Source: Synanceia verrucosa
Lineage: Eukaryota > Chordata > Actinopteri > Perciformes > Synanceiidae
DNA length: 64,000 nucleotides
Reading direction: 5' to 3'
Assembly (NCBI GenBank): GCA_029721515.1
Contig: CM056561.1
Location: 10,522,501-10,586,500 of the forward strand
Of the stretch, positions 21,966 to 34,224 are shown in pieces. The notes under the pieces were generated by a model. It worked only from the letters and a program-made list of their open reading frames with translations. It had not been told where the DNA came from and searched no databases. The position numbers and the translations under genes were made by a program. Numbering within the stretch: position 1 is the first letter of the stretch; each line of letters starts with the position of its first letter.

Positions 21966-22252
21966 GCAATGACAGGGTTTTTCAACACTGCAGTTTACAA
22001 TGCCTGCCTGACAAAGTTCCTGAGAAATAACATCACTCTTTTGAACCATCCTGCATGTTCCCCTGATCTAAATCCAACTGAGAACATTTGGGGTTGGATT
22101 GCAAGGGAGGTTTACAAAAATGGACACCAGTTCCAGACAGTGGATGCCCTCTGTGAAGCCATCTTCACCACTTGGAGCAACATTCCCACTAGCCTCCTGG
22201 AAACACTAGCATCAAGCATACCCAAACAATTTTTTTGACGTGATTAACAAGA
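21966..22252 (+). pseudogene. Tc1/mariner transposase, C-terminal fragment
   Basis: It reads FFNTAVYNACLTKFLRNNIT then LLNHPACSPDLNPTENIWGW, ending LLETLASSIPKQFF. This is the C-terminal third of a Tc1 transposase, with SPDLNPxEN holding the third catalytic residue. An extra T in a run near 22229-22236 shifts the frame; DVINKNDAATHY continues in the next frame. The N-terminal half and termini are missing. Confidence 0.87.
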
Positions 22253-24197
22253 ATGACGCAGCTACTCATTACTGAGTCCTTTTTTGAAAATCTTATTTCT
22301 ATTTTAAGGGTTTTTTTTTTTTAGATGCACCAAGCGTTATGCCTTCAATTTATACCCTAATCAAATCAAGTTTTAAAGGACTGGAAAAAAAAATCATATT
22401 ATCATATTATTATTATCCGCCAATTAATCAGATTTTTTTCCTGCTAAATATTATTGTGGGTATTGGTCATACTCACAATAAAAAGTATATTATTATATGT
22501 AATATATTATCATAATATTGGATTTTCCAGCTGTACCCTACACAGTGTGCCTTAGGCCCAGGAAGACAGCATGTTCTGGCAGCAGCTCTGGCTGCTGTCG
22601 CAACAGATGAAACTCCAACACAGCACATCATACAGGATTTATTAATTTAGGCCCGTTATGTAACACCCTCCCCTGCCACGGACAGCCTGAGTGAGCAGCT
22701 TTTGAAGAAAACATAGAGTTAGAGAAAAGAGAAGAAAAAGAGGGTTTGAGGGAGAGAAGGAGAGGAGAGAAAGGGAAGGAAGAGGCAGCATGAGAGGGAC
22801 CTTGTTTAGGTGAAAAAGCACAGTAAGGCAGGAGAAGCTGCTGAAGAAGGGATGTTAGAGAATAGACAGTACGTTCATCTGGACACACGCACACACACTT
22901 TCTACCACAAAGGAGAGCCTGTGGTTTGTCTTATGAATGACAGTGCATCCTCCCTCTCTATGATGATATGACCTTGATTAATCTCTGATAAAACTCTCCT
23001 CCTTGTCCAGACAGAGCAGACTGCAGCGGTAATGTAAATCAAGATCTTCAGTGAATCCTCTGCCAGCATTTGCCTGTGTCGGATGGGAATGCACAAACAG
23101 ATGTTTACAGGCTGTCAGACAGCCCCAACATCCACAACACTGAGTAACTGCTGTTCTTCAAGTAAACCCATTCAACATGAATGTGAATTTGGGCTAATAT
23201 GTGTGCTGGCCATAGATCAACCCTGTGGTCAATTTAATCCAAGCCCGTTTCTTTCTCTGCGACTAAAAATACAGAACTGTATTTATTTTATATAGGTCTA
23301 GATGATATGGGTGAAGAGTCAGTTAATTAATCAGGATCATCATATTTTGTATTGGATGAACTCTTCATTAGCTCACTTAAAGTAGTGGCATCTAGCCTGT
23401 GTTCTTCTGGCCTGAGGAAAATAGGTACTGCATGCTTGTAACATTTCCTAAATGCCATAAATTGAAAAGCCGTCATCCAATTTTAATATCACATCTGAAC
23501 ATCATCTGTAATCTGCAGTGCTGCATCTCTCCCTAGTGAAGTGTTGATGACTCATTCTCTTATCTGAATATACTGCACAATCAGCAGCTTCTATTAGCGT
23601 GCTCTGTGGTACTCATAGGTGCTATTGATAACTGTAAGTGGACTGTATCAAATATGGACCTAATCACCTATAGGTATCTTCAATAATAGGCAGAAGTAGA
23701 TCATGATTGAAACAGCCGGCTTAAGGAACATCAGGACAGCTAAATAAACAGTGTTTAGCTGTCATACATTTAATAGAATGCTAGTACTTTATGTCAGTGT
23801 TATCTGTGATAAAGACTTGTCCACAAGCATTTTGTGGTAATGGCCGCAGACTCATGCTTTATAAATATATGATTAAGGATCTTTTATCAATACTGATATG
23901 AGCAAAGCATTTCTCTGAGCATTTCATACTTGTTTTCTTTCACTCACTTATTGTCATCATCATTAGTGGACTGATCACAGCTTACGAGAGAGGGTCCCAA
24001 TGTAAAGAGTACAGAGACAAAGTAACACACAGCGCTTGACAGGGCAGGTCGAATCTCTACAGTAAAGTATCGCTACAGAAATTGTAGGAAACTGACTTAC
24101 AACAAAGAACACAATAACACAGAATATTGGCAAAATGTGGATGGAAAGTCAGAACCTGGACATGGAGGAAACCCACATGAAGCTGAGCATATAGACA
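22253..24197. other. snph intron, no gene
   Basis: No repeat family or exon recognised. There is a purine-rich (GA) tract at about 22720-22795 and AT-rich simple sequence at about 22385-22520. Confidence 0.45.
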
Positions 24198-24208
24198 AGA
24201 AGGTAATC

Positions 24209-24468
24209 GTCCATCCATCCCAGCTGTCTTAGGGTGAAAGGCAGGGTACATCACAGGGCACATAGAGACAGACAACCACTCACACTTACGGACAATTAGC
24301 CAATTAATCTAATCCCCATGCGTGTCTTTGGATGGTGGAAGGAAGCCGGAGTACACGGAGAGAACCCACGCAGACACGGAGAGAACATGCAAACTCCACA
24401 CAGAAAGGCCCCGGGCCAGGATTCGAACCCAGTATCTTCTTGCTGTGAGGCGACAATGCTATAACCCC
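24209..24468 (-). mobile_element. tRNA-derived SINE, copy 1
   Basis: In minus orientation the head has the tRNA B-box gggttcgaatcct, then ggggcctttctgtgtggagt, cttccaccatcc, gattaattggctaattgtcc, and a gatggatgga tail. Flanked by agaaggtaatc (24198-24208) and agaagataatc (24469-24479), an 11-bp target duplication with one mismatch. The A-box end is truncated. Confidence 0.85.
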
Positions 24469-24483
24469 AGAAGATAATCAAAC

Positions 24484-24660
24484 CAGAAGCAAAGGGGAGA
24501 CGAGTATTTATACATGAGGTAACCATACACAGGTGGACACAATCAGAATGCGGCTAACAATCAGAAAGATGGGAAAGATAGACAGACAGGAAGTAAAACC
24601 AGACACATAACACAAGATGACACACCTTCAAAATAAAGCAGGAACTGACAAAACAATATG
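24484..24660. repeat. Dispersed fish repeat tail (tentative)
   Basis: It contains tatttatacatgaggtaacc, cacaggtggacacaatcag and gacaggaagtaaaacc, phrases I associate with a common fish interspersed repeat. Not classified. Confidence 0.35.
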
Positions 24661-25066
24661 GAGACTAGACATTAAATGATAATATCAGGTTCATTTGTAA
24701 AGGAGAGAGGCTGTTGTATCCTGTGCATACTGAAAGTCCTCTGAGGCAAATTTGTAATTTGTGATATTGGACTATAAACTTGTCATTCATCTGTGATTGG
24801 CATCCTCCTAAAAACTACATGTCAGCATTCACTCATTCACATTCATATTGATACTCTGATGGCAGGAGTATGCTCAACAAAAATTAGAGCAGGTTGTCAC
24901 CAAAATGAGAACAGCTGTTCCACTTTAACTATCAACTGTACACACACTGCACTGCTACATTCAGCTATAATGTTACTCCAAACTAAACTAAAATCTGAAA
25001 TCAAATTATCTCTGAAAAGTCACTTAAGTCTCTGCAGCTTTAACATTTCTTTGATTTTAACTGTGG
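24661..25066. other. Non-coding flank of the 25.07 kb hairpin
   Basis: Nothing recognised. Confidence 0.4.
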
Positions 25067-25148
25067 ACTTCACACTTTCATTCTTGAACTACATTCACGT
25101 CTGCTGCTCTGTGGATGTGAATGTAGTTCAAGAATGAAAGTGTGAAGT
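25067..25148. repeat. Perfect 32-bp inverted repeat (hairpin)
   Basis: The left arm 25067-25098 is the exact reverse complement of the right arm 25117-25148; the loop is 18 nt. No mismatch in 32 bp. No transposon termini are evident around it. Confidence 0.95.
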
Positions 25149-25846
25149 AAGGTATCGCTGGAGAAGGATCAAGCATATACTCATCCTTTCATCAAGCCCC
25201 TCCTAAATAAATGCAGGGTGGAAGTAAAGTTCAGTCAGTGACTTTTGATTTTCACACTGTACACAGATCAGGCCAAACCTGCAGAGTCACCCTACTGCTG
25301 CAGCGGATGCAGACTGGCTTAGCAAAGATCCAGCAGAGCACAGCAAGAAAACTACAGCACAGCTCTTACTGGACCATCAATCAGCACAACACTTAACACA
25401 AAGAGTGAAAGGGAAACGAGAGGAGAATACGATGCTAGCGAATTTCTTTCACAAATTTCTCATTCCATGGTCTCACAAGATTTGGACAAGCTTTAGCCCT
25501 CATTTCTGGGTAAAAAGCACATGATATTAGCTTAACTTCTGAGGGACTATGCATTTAATCAGGTCAAATACTCAAAATATCGTACACCATGGGTTTGTCA
25601 TTAGTGAGCCAAGCAGCCACTAAAAGCATGCCAGAGCGCTGCAGCCTAAGTGATCCTGCTAATAGTGTGTGAACTATTTCCCTCAGAGGCAAAACAAGCA
25701 AAGAGCATTGAGAAAAAAAAATCAATATTAACAATCACATTAATAGGTGGGAGGAGACTGAAGATGATGCATATTAATCCCTTTCACTCTCTCTGATATC
25801 AGGCTCCACTCAGGAGGAGGATGCAATGATAAACTATGAAAACTAT
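25149..25846. other. Non-coding flank
   Basis: No gene or repeat recognised. Confidence 0.4.
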
Positions 25847-25849
25847 GAA

Positions 25850-26169
25850 AGAACTAGAAAAGCACTCAGAGAGTGCAGACCACCGCCAAGGAGGTTATGT
25901 TTTCACCAGGGCTTGTTTGTTGGTTTGCAAAGTAACTCAAAAAGTTGTGGATGGTTTTTGACAACATTTTCAGGGTTGGTTAGAAGTGGCCTAACTTAAA
26001 ACTGATTAATTTTTGGTGGTGATTGGATCCGATTCAATGGCACCACCAAAAATTAATTGGTTTTAAGTTAGGCCACTTCCAGCCAATCCTGAAAATTTCA
26101 TCGAAAACCATCCATAAGTTTTTGAGTTACTTTGCAAACCAACAAACCTAACCTCCTTGGTGGAGGTAA
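25850..26169. mobile_element. Fold-back MITE, copy 1
   Basis: It starts aactagaaaagcactcagag, then ccaaggaggttatgttttca, and folds back on itself around 26030, ending aacctccttggtggaggtaa. The two arms include tcaaaaagttgtgg / ccataagtttttga and taatttttggtggtg / caccaccaaaaatta. It is non-coding and of a type abundant in percomorph genomes. A SINE is inserted at its right end. Confidence 0.8.
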
Positions 26170-26171
26170 TC

Positions 26172-26531
26172 CATCCATCCATTATCTACAGCTTATCCTC
26201 ATAGGGTCGCGGGGGGGCTGGAGCCTATCCCAGCTGTCTTAGGGCGGAAGGCAGGGTACACCCTGGACAAGTCGCCACCTCATCGCAGGGTACACAGAGA
26301 CAGACAACCACTCACACTCACATTCACACCTACGGTCAATTTAAATTAGCCAATTAACCTAATACATATATTTTTGGATGGTGGGAGGAAGCCGGAGTAC
26401 CTGAAGAGAACCCACGCAGACACGGGGAGAACATACAAACTCCACACAGAAAGGCCCCGGGCCCAGGATTCGAACCCGGTATCTTCTTGCTGTGAGGCGA
26501 CAGTGCTAACCACTACACCACCGTGCCGCCC
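26172..26531 (-). mobile_element. tRNA-derived SINE, copy 2 (full length)
   Basis: 360 bp between perfect 12-bp target duplications gtggaggtaatc (26160-26171 and 26532-26543). On the minus strand it begins gggcggcacggtggtgtagt (A-box region tggtgtagtggttagc) and has B-box gggttcgaatcc. The body follows (ggggcctttctgtgtggagt, taggctccagccccc) and then the (ATGG)n tail. The best copy of the family in this window. Confidence 0.92.
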
Positions 26532-26543
26532 GTGGAGGTAATC

Positions 26544-28300
26544 ATTTAATCATTTTTATGTTAAAAATAACACGGCATCCTTCTTGTGATATGGGGAAGA
26601 TGTTAGCCAACAGTTGTCTATTTATTTATACATTAAGTAGACACAAAGTAGCATTAGCATTTCAAGTTGTGCTTCTGTTTGCTGGATGAATAAATGATCA
26701 ATGATTAATACACACCTTTAGCATTGTTTAGGTCTCTACCACATCCTGAGAAAATATCGGCCTGTTAAGTGGCTCACCAGCTAGTCACCACTGACTGTCT
26801 GTTGTTTCATAAATGTTAGGTATTATTCTGTGTTTACCAAAGACATTCACCGGTGACAGCTATCACATTACATTAATACAAAAGCACTGAATAACTAGCT
26901 CAGCACCAAACAGACAGACAGACACAGTTAGCAACTAGCTGAGCGTAGCTCTTTAGCAGCTTAGATGGTAATGCTGTTTGAAGCATTAAGAGCAGCCATA
27001 TATGCTACCATTATGCATTCTGCATGCACTGTACTCAACACAAGTGAAAACAAGGAGCCTTTGGAGATTGTGCACAAGTAAAGACCTGACATTACCTGTT
27101 GCATAAAATCATGACATCACTGCAGCAGTGTTACATTTGTGGTTGGAATTATCACAGGAGAACAAGACTGAATTACAGATTTTCCCACCAACGGGTGCTT
27201 CTGAGCAAACACCATGCTGTGAAACCCAATGCCAAGTCACCATGGCGACGGTCAGTGCGCCACTTGTGTGGAACGTGAGCAGGAGGAGAGCTGCCATTGG
27301 CTGAGAACACTGAGGAACAGGATGGAGGAGCCTGCTGTTGACAAGATGGCCATGCTGCAAAGGACAAAACTAACAACCACTATAGGATAGTAAACAACAC
27401 AGAGCTTTGTTTCTATAGTTACAGCATGATGCTCTTCTGATCTCCTCGCTCTTGCATTTCAGACCCTGTGCAGACTGTATGTGGGCTCATAAATAAAGGT
27501 TCCTATGCATTAAGAGACAGGATGCTAAGGGCCAAAGAGCACAAAAATTACATCAGGGAGACTTGAGATGACCAGAGAGCATGACTTTCATTGTGGTTAT
27601 TTTTCTCCTATCTGGAATGGGGGGGGTCTGTGCCTCATAATCTGTTCATGTTCACAGATTAATTTAAGAGCATGCTTGTATGTGGTGCTTTATCCAAATG
27701 CTTAACTTTGACAATACTTGGCCATTTTGGGGTGAAACTCAGTCCTACACCATCCACTCTTTTCTGACTGTAACTGTGTTGAAACCAATAAGGAGCAGAA
27801 TGATGGAAAATGCAATCATCGCTGAGCTAAGATAAAGCCTTTGTGTTATTGCAGTAATTCAGTATCCCACAAGGCACTGTGCTTCTACTGTCTGTCAGGT
27901 GGGACCTGCGTTTCCGAAAAACAGAAATGCTGCAAGGTCAAACTGCGGCGCCAGGCAACCTGTCACGACTTCCTGCCTGCAAACATGGATGGCACACTTA
28001 CTTTGGCTTTAAGACACGCTGAGCTGTTTCACCATGTAGACCCAGGCAATCAGTCAGGATTGTTCCAAAAGTGCGTTTATATCTCTGTTGTTATTGCCCC
28101 GGTGGACAACATGCATCTGACGCCCAGAGGCCCTGGAGTTGCGCGCTAAAACAGGACGACAACAAAACGCGCACATCTGCCAGGGCGCACTGCGCAGCAT
28201 CCCTCCATCAACTGCACCACAAGACACAGACAGCAGAAAATAGCTTGATACGACTCCAAATGGACACTGTCCCCACATTTACTCCTCACATACACACCAT
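26544..28300. other. snph upstream intron, no gene
   Basis: Unique-looking sequence without convincing exons. Short ORFs near 27109-27376 and 27841-28149 lack homology and splice context. Confidence 0.45.
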
Positions 28301-28309
28301 CCGCCTACT

Positions 28310-28640
28310 ACTACGCTTAGTCTATTTCCTTGATGCAGAACTCTCCATTCCGCAAGCGCATCCTCTGCAAAACGGCAGTTCTGCCGCGGCCAGTGGCACT
28401 CCTGATTTTAATGACAAGCTCGGGTCCTCTTACCGGTGGCGCTGCTAGTCCTTTCGTGGTTCCATCGCCTCGGTTTTCATTGCTTTTCTCCGCTGGACGG
28501 AGCGGTGATCCTTGCTCACACACCCCGGGAGAAGGGGAGGAGAGGGAAGGGGGGCTGGACCAGGGGGATGCAGGAAGTGCGCTGGATGGATGCTGCGTGA
28601 GGATGGGCACAGGAGAATAAGGACGGAAGGATCTGCGTCA
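28310..28640 (-). promoter_or_regulatory. snph: CpG-rich candidate promoter of snph
   Basis: CpG density rises sharply over this interval (for example cgcggccagtggc, gcgctgctagtcctttcgtgg, cggagcggtgatcc) against a CpG-poor background. It contains the minus-strand donor gccaccg/gtaagag at 28434/28433. It is the only island-like stretch upstream of snph, so a leader exon here is likely. No TATA box is evident. Confidence 0.5.
28434..28610 (-). other. snph: Candidate snph 5' leader exon
   Basis: It ends in a strong minus-strand donor ccaccg/gtaagagg. In the frame required to join downstream snph exons it has TAG shortly before the donor, so it would be non-coding leader. The upper limit is arbitrary. 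Confidence 0.35.
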
Positions 28641-28849
28641 CGCTACGTCAGGTTTTTTTTTAAGGGAAACACATCGAGGTGAAGTTCGTCTTGTGTTGGT
28701 AAGATTAAGATAGGTAAGATATGATTATCCTTTATTAATCCAAAGAATTATTTATAATTATTTATAACAATTATTTCTGCAGTTAAAATATATATTTTTA
28801 TTCAACTGTATTTAGTATATATTGTAAATATTTTATTGTATTTTTATCC

Positions 28850-28890
<41 letters not shown>
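28850..28890. repeat. (ATT)n microsatellite
   Basis: About 13 uninterrupted ATT units. Confidence 0.95.
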
Positions 28891-28891
<1 letters not shown>

Positions 28892-28929
28892 CATGTCATT
28901 GCTGCTGTCTGCTGTATCTTTTCTAACTA

Positions 28930-29030
28930 CTGGAATTTGTCTGTAATTTTGTCTGTGCTGCTGTGGCGGGTGAATTTCCCCCAATGGGGGACAGCCTAAA
29001 TAAAAACCTATTCTTTTCTATTCTATTTGC
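28930..29030 (+). repeat. LINE 3'-end-like sequence
   Basis: ggcgggtgaatttcccccaa, then tgggggacagcctaaataaa, then a short ttctattcta repeat. This is the form taken by 3' tails of several fish LINE families. No ORF is attached. Confidence 0.5.
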
Positions 29031-32000
29031 AACGCTACAGCAGCAAAGTGCAACAATAATGGGAAAGGGCCTATAGAAAATAAGGACATCAATAACAATG
29101 TATAAAAATCTAAATAAGCAGCAAACCAGGTGAAAACAAAAATAATCATATGTAGAACATAAATGAACAACATTAGTGAACACAGCAGAGGTATTTTACA
29201 GTGAATATTAGAAATTAGTAGAAGTGATATTGCACACTTTGTGTGACACGCGCATATTAACCCTTTCACACTGTCACCTGTCACACCTGATACTTCTCAT
29301 TTGTTCTATTTATTATTTATTATTTGTTATATAACACCGCCCAGGTGACAGCGCTCTATCTGCAGTGGGACGTGTAGCAAGACGCTCTGGGCATCACAGA
29401 GCTCACCGGGGGGTTGGAACGCTCCAGCCAATCAGAAAATAGCACTGCTGTATCTGGGTGAGATACGGGTGGTCATTTTATAATAATGTGAGATAATGTC
29501 GCACTAGTGGGCATATTTTTAACAAAATCTGTTGAAAAGTGAAGTTTTGTTTTCTTGAAGATGTTTTGTTGTATTCAAAACTTTATAAACATAAAGGTGT
29601 TAACATGTTTAATGTTTAAGATGAGGTGTGTGTGAGGGGTGAGGTGCGGCTGCTTTTCAGTTTTCTTAGGGGAGATCCCACACTTTAAAACCCCCTGGTG
29701 TAACTTATGCTAACACAGAATAATCAATAATGCTGATTATTTCCTGAATTATGATGAAATTATTGTTTTTTATTGTTTGGTTTCCTTTTTTGAGTCCAAC
29801 TGAATGGACCATGACACTGAAGAACTGTTAAATAGAAAGACAAGCAGGGACATGCTGTATTTTTCAATGCCATTGACTGCAATTTCAGCTCCTCACCAAC
29901 AGAGTTCACTAAATCAATATTTTTCTCGAAATGATCTGCCTCATGCCCACTACTAATGCTGCAACATTTTCAGTGTTGTCAAAAGCATAATTGAAAAACA
30001 ATTCATTTCAAATCAGTTCAACAATTTTAGTGCCAACAGCACGTTGTTTATTTTAAGACGCATTTAACAGATTCACACATACAAACAGCTAAAGGTGAGC
30101 TGATGATTATGCCACCACAAAGTACCACTTTTATTATCTTTGATGTTTTCAAGCAACACAGTAGACTCTTCGGACAATACATTGTCAGTACTTTTAAGTG
30201 TTTTGGAAGGTTGATTAACTTGCACCTTATCTTTGACTTAACCTTAACACAGAGAATACTGAAGACATTGTTGAGACTGTGTCAACCTAAAAGTTTAAAT
30301 TATGAATTAACATAGTGATGTTTCAAAGAAAACATTTTTATTCCTTCATAAATGCGGTGAAATGGACAATGAAATTATATGGAAGCTCCAGATGCAAATG
30401 TGAGAAAAATAAGTTAAAGTTGAAAGAAAGTGTAACGCTTTCCAGACCCTTCTCTGCACTTTCAGTTTTTACCCTTAAGGAGACGCTGTACAACAAGTAT
30501 TTCTTTCTAACTTAAACTGGTTCAGTTGGGCCTGCAGTTTATTTCTGATGCATTGTTTACATTAAAGATGCATTTTTAAAATTTCCACTGTATATGTATA
30601 TGTACATGTATCTAACTATAAAGAAAGCAATCAATATTAAGATACTTTCTAGAAACAAATAATCGCAGCGATCAGGTGGCCTCAGGGCTCTGTGGACTAA
30701 GCTGAGTAGTTCTTGAGAATGCTGCAAGCAGTGATCAAGCAGTAATCCCCCTCTGATCTGACACAAGGAATATGAGATGGCAGCACCAAAGTAGAAGTAT
30801 ATTTTAATCATCCAGCAACAGGAAATGAACTGGCTTCACATGTGTTGTATTCTTGAATTACAGGCTTACTCAATTAGCCTTCTGCAAGCTAAAGCTATAA
30901 AAGATGTGAACAAACAAATTTAAGTTCTCAGAATGACTGCAGTGAAACTGTAATATGACTAATATAGGCATAATTCAATTCTAAAAAAATTTTTTTTTTT
31001 ATTTTTACACACTTTTACATCACCTCCTGCTGAGGTAAAGTACACTGGTTTTATGATTATACCGTCATACGTGTCATTCATCAACACCGTTTTGTACTTT
31101 CATGGTTATTCATCTTCTGTCTGACAAGTTACCTTAAGGCAAATGTGCTAATAAAGTCATCTATTTCAAACATAACAAACATGACAGCACTGAAATACTC
31201 ATAATTGGCATTAAAATTGACTCATTAACCCCTCTGAAGCAGAAGTGTTTTCATGGTCAATAAAGACAATGAGGGAGTGTTTATAACCTTACAAGCTTTC
31301 ACTCTCACACCTGCTCATGCTTCGTTCCTTGGTGTTGTGCTGTTATTAGAATACAGTGATGGCATATCTGGTTTTATAGCTCTATTTTGTCAATAATTTG
31401 TGTCTGTGAGTCCCTGATCTGTTGGGCGTTCAGGAGAACACTATCAAATAAAAACAATCTTTAATGCAATAAATCACCCTGTAATCTTTGACAGGAAACT
31501 GATTTTATTGGATCTTATTTTGGCAGCACAGAGGCACTTGCAGCAGCAAATAAGAATCATGATCAATGTGTATATCAATATATAACCTATAGATCTGCTG
31601 CTAGAATAATGTGGTGTGTTTGTTCACACATGGCACCAGACAAAGATGAAAAAAATTCAGCATCAGTTGCCATTGTGCATGCAAAACTCTGAACTAATAT
31701 TTAGTTAAAGGGTAAGGCTGGTGTTGTGCTACAGTAGGCCTATTTCTTATTGTCCCATCTTAGTAAAAAGCAGAGCACTGTCAGTCGAGTTCAAGCATTT
31801 TATTGTCAGCAGTTGAAAGGTGTGTGAACAAAATGAGTCTCTCCACGCAACATGTTGATGGTAAGAAAAATGAAAACATCCTGAAGCACCAAGGCAAAGA
31901 AACAAATGACTCTTAAGAATCTGCAGCAGTTCTAAGGACAGATAAAGGGATGGCAGAAGAAGCCAGATTCAATGGATAAAACCTGGCAAAAGTTGACAAG

Positions 32001-32512
32001 GATATCCAACCATCCACATCCTCTAAAGCTTCAGTTGTTGCTGATGTAGAACAGTGAGAAAACGTTTGGCTCTTTTAAACTCTTTTTGTGTGTGTGTCTG
32101 CGTAGTAAGAAAAAAATGAACAGATGAAAACCCATCTCACAGAAGCCCCAGGAAGGACTGTGTTTGATGGTGTGACACCACATTAGCCGTGCAGACACTC
32201 ACGTATTCAGCTAGCATAAAGCCTTCAGGTTGCACCCCAACACTGGCACAACACCTGCCTGTCACTCAAAAAGGCCATGCCCTCAATTATGCCTGACGTT
32301 AAGCCTTGATATAATTTAAAAATGTGAGTTCTATATAAATTCACCCTCTGTACAGGTGTTATAAACAGGTAGATTAGCTCTACAGACCAAAACCATTCTT
32401 TGCTGTGAAGTTGAGCATTTTAACATTGACACATCATGGACACATCATTTAGTGCGTCATGACTTACTTTTGTAGCCAGTCTTAAGTGGTCATTTGAAAA
32501 ACCACAGTCAAC
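29031..32512. other. Intergenic, no gene recognised
   Basis: AT-rich sequence with short random ORFs only. A GC-richer patch with a CCAAT motif occurs near 29340-29450 but shows no exon structure. Confidence 0.45.
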
Positions 32513-32513
32513 C

Positions 32514-32788
32514 TTTCATCCATCCATCCATTTTCTACCACGGACAAGTCGCCAGTTCATCATGCATAGAGACACAGTCACTCACACCTGTTCACACCTA
32601 CAGACAATTTATATTAGCCAATTAATCTAATCCCCATGCATGTTTTTGGATGACGGGAGGAAGCCGAAGTGAGAGAACCCACACAGACATGCGGAGAACA
32701 TGCAAACTCCACACAGAAAGGCCTTGGGCTGGGAATCAGACCCAGTACCTTCTTGCTGTGAGGCGACAGTGCTAACCACGTGCCGCCC
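32514..32788 (-). mobile_element. tRNA-derived SINE, copy 3
   Basis: The minus strand reads a degenerate head (ggcacgtggttagcactgtc, with part of the A-box lost), a damaged B-box, ggcctttctgtgtggagttt, the conserved middle and a (ATGG)n tail at the low-coordinate end. Part of the 3' body is deleted. Confidence 0.85.
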
Positions 32789-33365
32789 CGAGGGGGACTG
32801 ACCATCACAAGAAAAAACATGTCTGGAAAATGTCTGAATATGAATCAGTTGAGAATGTTTTAAATCCAAGATGAATATAATTGCATAGAAGGAAATGGCA
32901 ATATTATCCTATATTTCCTTTGAGGGTTAGTGTGTTTTATGGTTTGTTAAGATAGGATGTCAGTGCATCAGTATGCAATACAGCTGGAGCGCCTGACAAC
33001 ATCACACGGGGTTTCTTTTCATCTCCGCACAGCTTGTTGAATGCCATGTGATGGCAGGATTCAATTTCATGGCTGATGTGTGTTGGATAATAGTCCAAGG
33101 AACAATTCTGTGTGAATAGGGGGTTAAAGGAGAATATCAAAGGCACGATAGGAACCATTACAACTGATAGACACAGGTTCTCCTATAGTCTATTAATATC
33201 CTCATTCAGCTTCCTTAGGTAGCCCTAAGGTGCCTGGAGGGGCAGCATGAAAGCAAGAAGAATGTCTAGCCTCACTTCTTTCGAGCATTGTATCTCCTGT
33301 TGTTCTTACCGACGGAATTGGTTATTATTGTTATTAATAGATTATTGAAAGATGAAGGTACATAT
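32789..33365. other. Intergenic, nothing recognised
   Basis: No gene or repeat recognised. Confidence 0.4.
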
Positions 33366-33455
33366 TGGTGGGGCAGTGGGTAATGCTGTTGCCCCACAGC
33401 AAAAGGGTTACAGGTTCTAATCTGATCTGGTCCCTTCTGTGTGGAGTTTGCATAC
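33366..33455 (+). mobile_element. tRNA-derived SINE head, diverged
   Basis: ggtggggcagtgggtaatgc, then a damaged B-box (ggttctaatctga), then cccttctgtgtggagtttgc. It is the first 90 bp of the same SINE family in plus orientation. Confidence 0.65.
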
Positions 33456-33737
33456 ATGAATACTGCACATGCTGTATTGTTCCTAACATGGCGAAGGCAT
33501 GAGGGGACCTTACTCTGACTCTGGTTGGCTTACCCTATAATTTTCTGAATATTTTTCTAAAGCATTGGAGGAGAAATAGATAAATAAATTCCTCAGACTT
33601 TTATGGCTTTTTGTCATGATTGGATTTGTTTATGTTTCTGTAGGGCACTCTGTGTTTGAATAGTTGTTGTTTTTCCATTGCAGGATATATCCTGGAGGTA
33701 ACTTTTTATGATTATGCTTGGATGATGTACATATACA

Positions 33738-34224
33738 TTTTTACCTCCCCCAAGGAGGTTATGTTTTCACCAGGGTTTGTTTGTTTGTTTATTTGTTTGT
33801 ATGTATATTTGTTGGTTTGCAAAATTACTCGAAAAGTTACAACGGATTTTGACGAAATTTTCAGGTTTGGTCAGAAATGGCCTAACTTAAAATTAATTTA
33901 GGCCACTTCTGCCACCAAGGAGGTTATGTTTTCACCAGGGCTTGTTTGTTTGTTTTGTTTGCAAAGTAATTCAAAAAGTTATGGACGGATTTTGACGAAA
34001 TTTAATTTTTTGGTGGTGATCCGATCTGATCACCACCAAAAATTAAATTTTGTCAAAATCCGTCCATAATTTTTTGAATTACTTTGCAAACTGACAAACA
34101 AACAAACAAACAAGCTCGGTGAAAACATAACCTCCTTGGTGGCGGGGGTAACTTTAAATAATAAAAAATCGCCGCTGTCGCTTTGGCGAAGGTCTGCATT
34201 CTCTGAATGCTTTTCTAGTTGGAT
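33738..34224. mobile_element. Fold-back MITE, copy 2 with internal duplication
   Basis: It has ccaaggaggttatgttttca at 33750 and again at about 33914, then folds at about 34022 and runs back to cataacctccttggtggc. It closes with aggtctgcattctctgaatg and cttttctagtt, the mirror of the left end of copy 1. Confidence 0.8.

Noticed and set aside
14963..22252. Tc1 5' fragment (14963-15264) and Tc1 3' fragment (21966-22252) as two halves of a single element
   Set aside because: snph exons 16961-17107 and 17386-17405 lie between them, so they cannot be one split insertion.
24200..26531. tRNA genes suggested by gggttcgaatcc B-boxes
   Set aside because: The A- and B-box motifs belong to SINE heads followed by SINE bodies and target duplications; no cloverleaf with acceptor stem is formed.
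28330..28620. ORFs on both strands at the CpG-rich region (96-97 codons)
   Set aside because: GC-rich sequence without homology; the minus-strand frame does not join the snph exons in phase.
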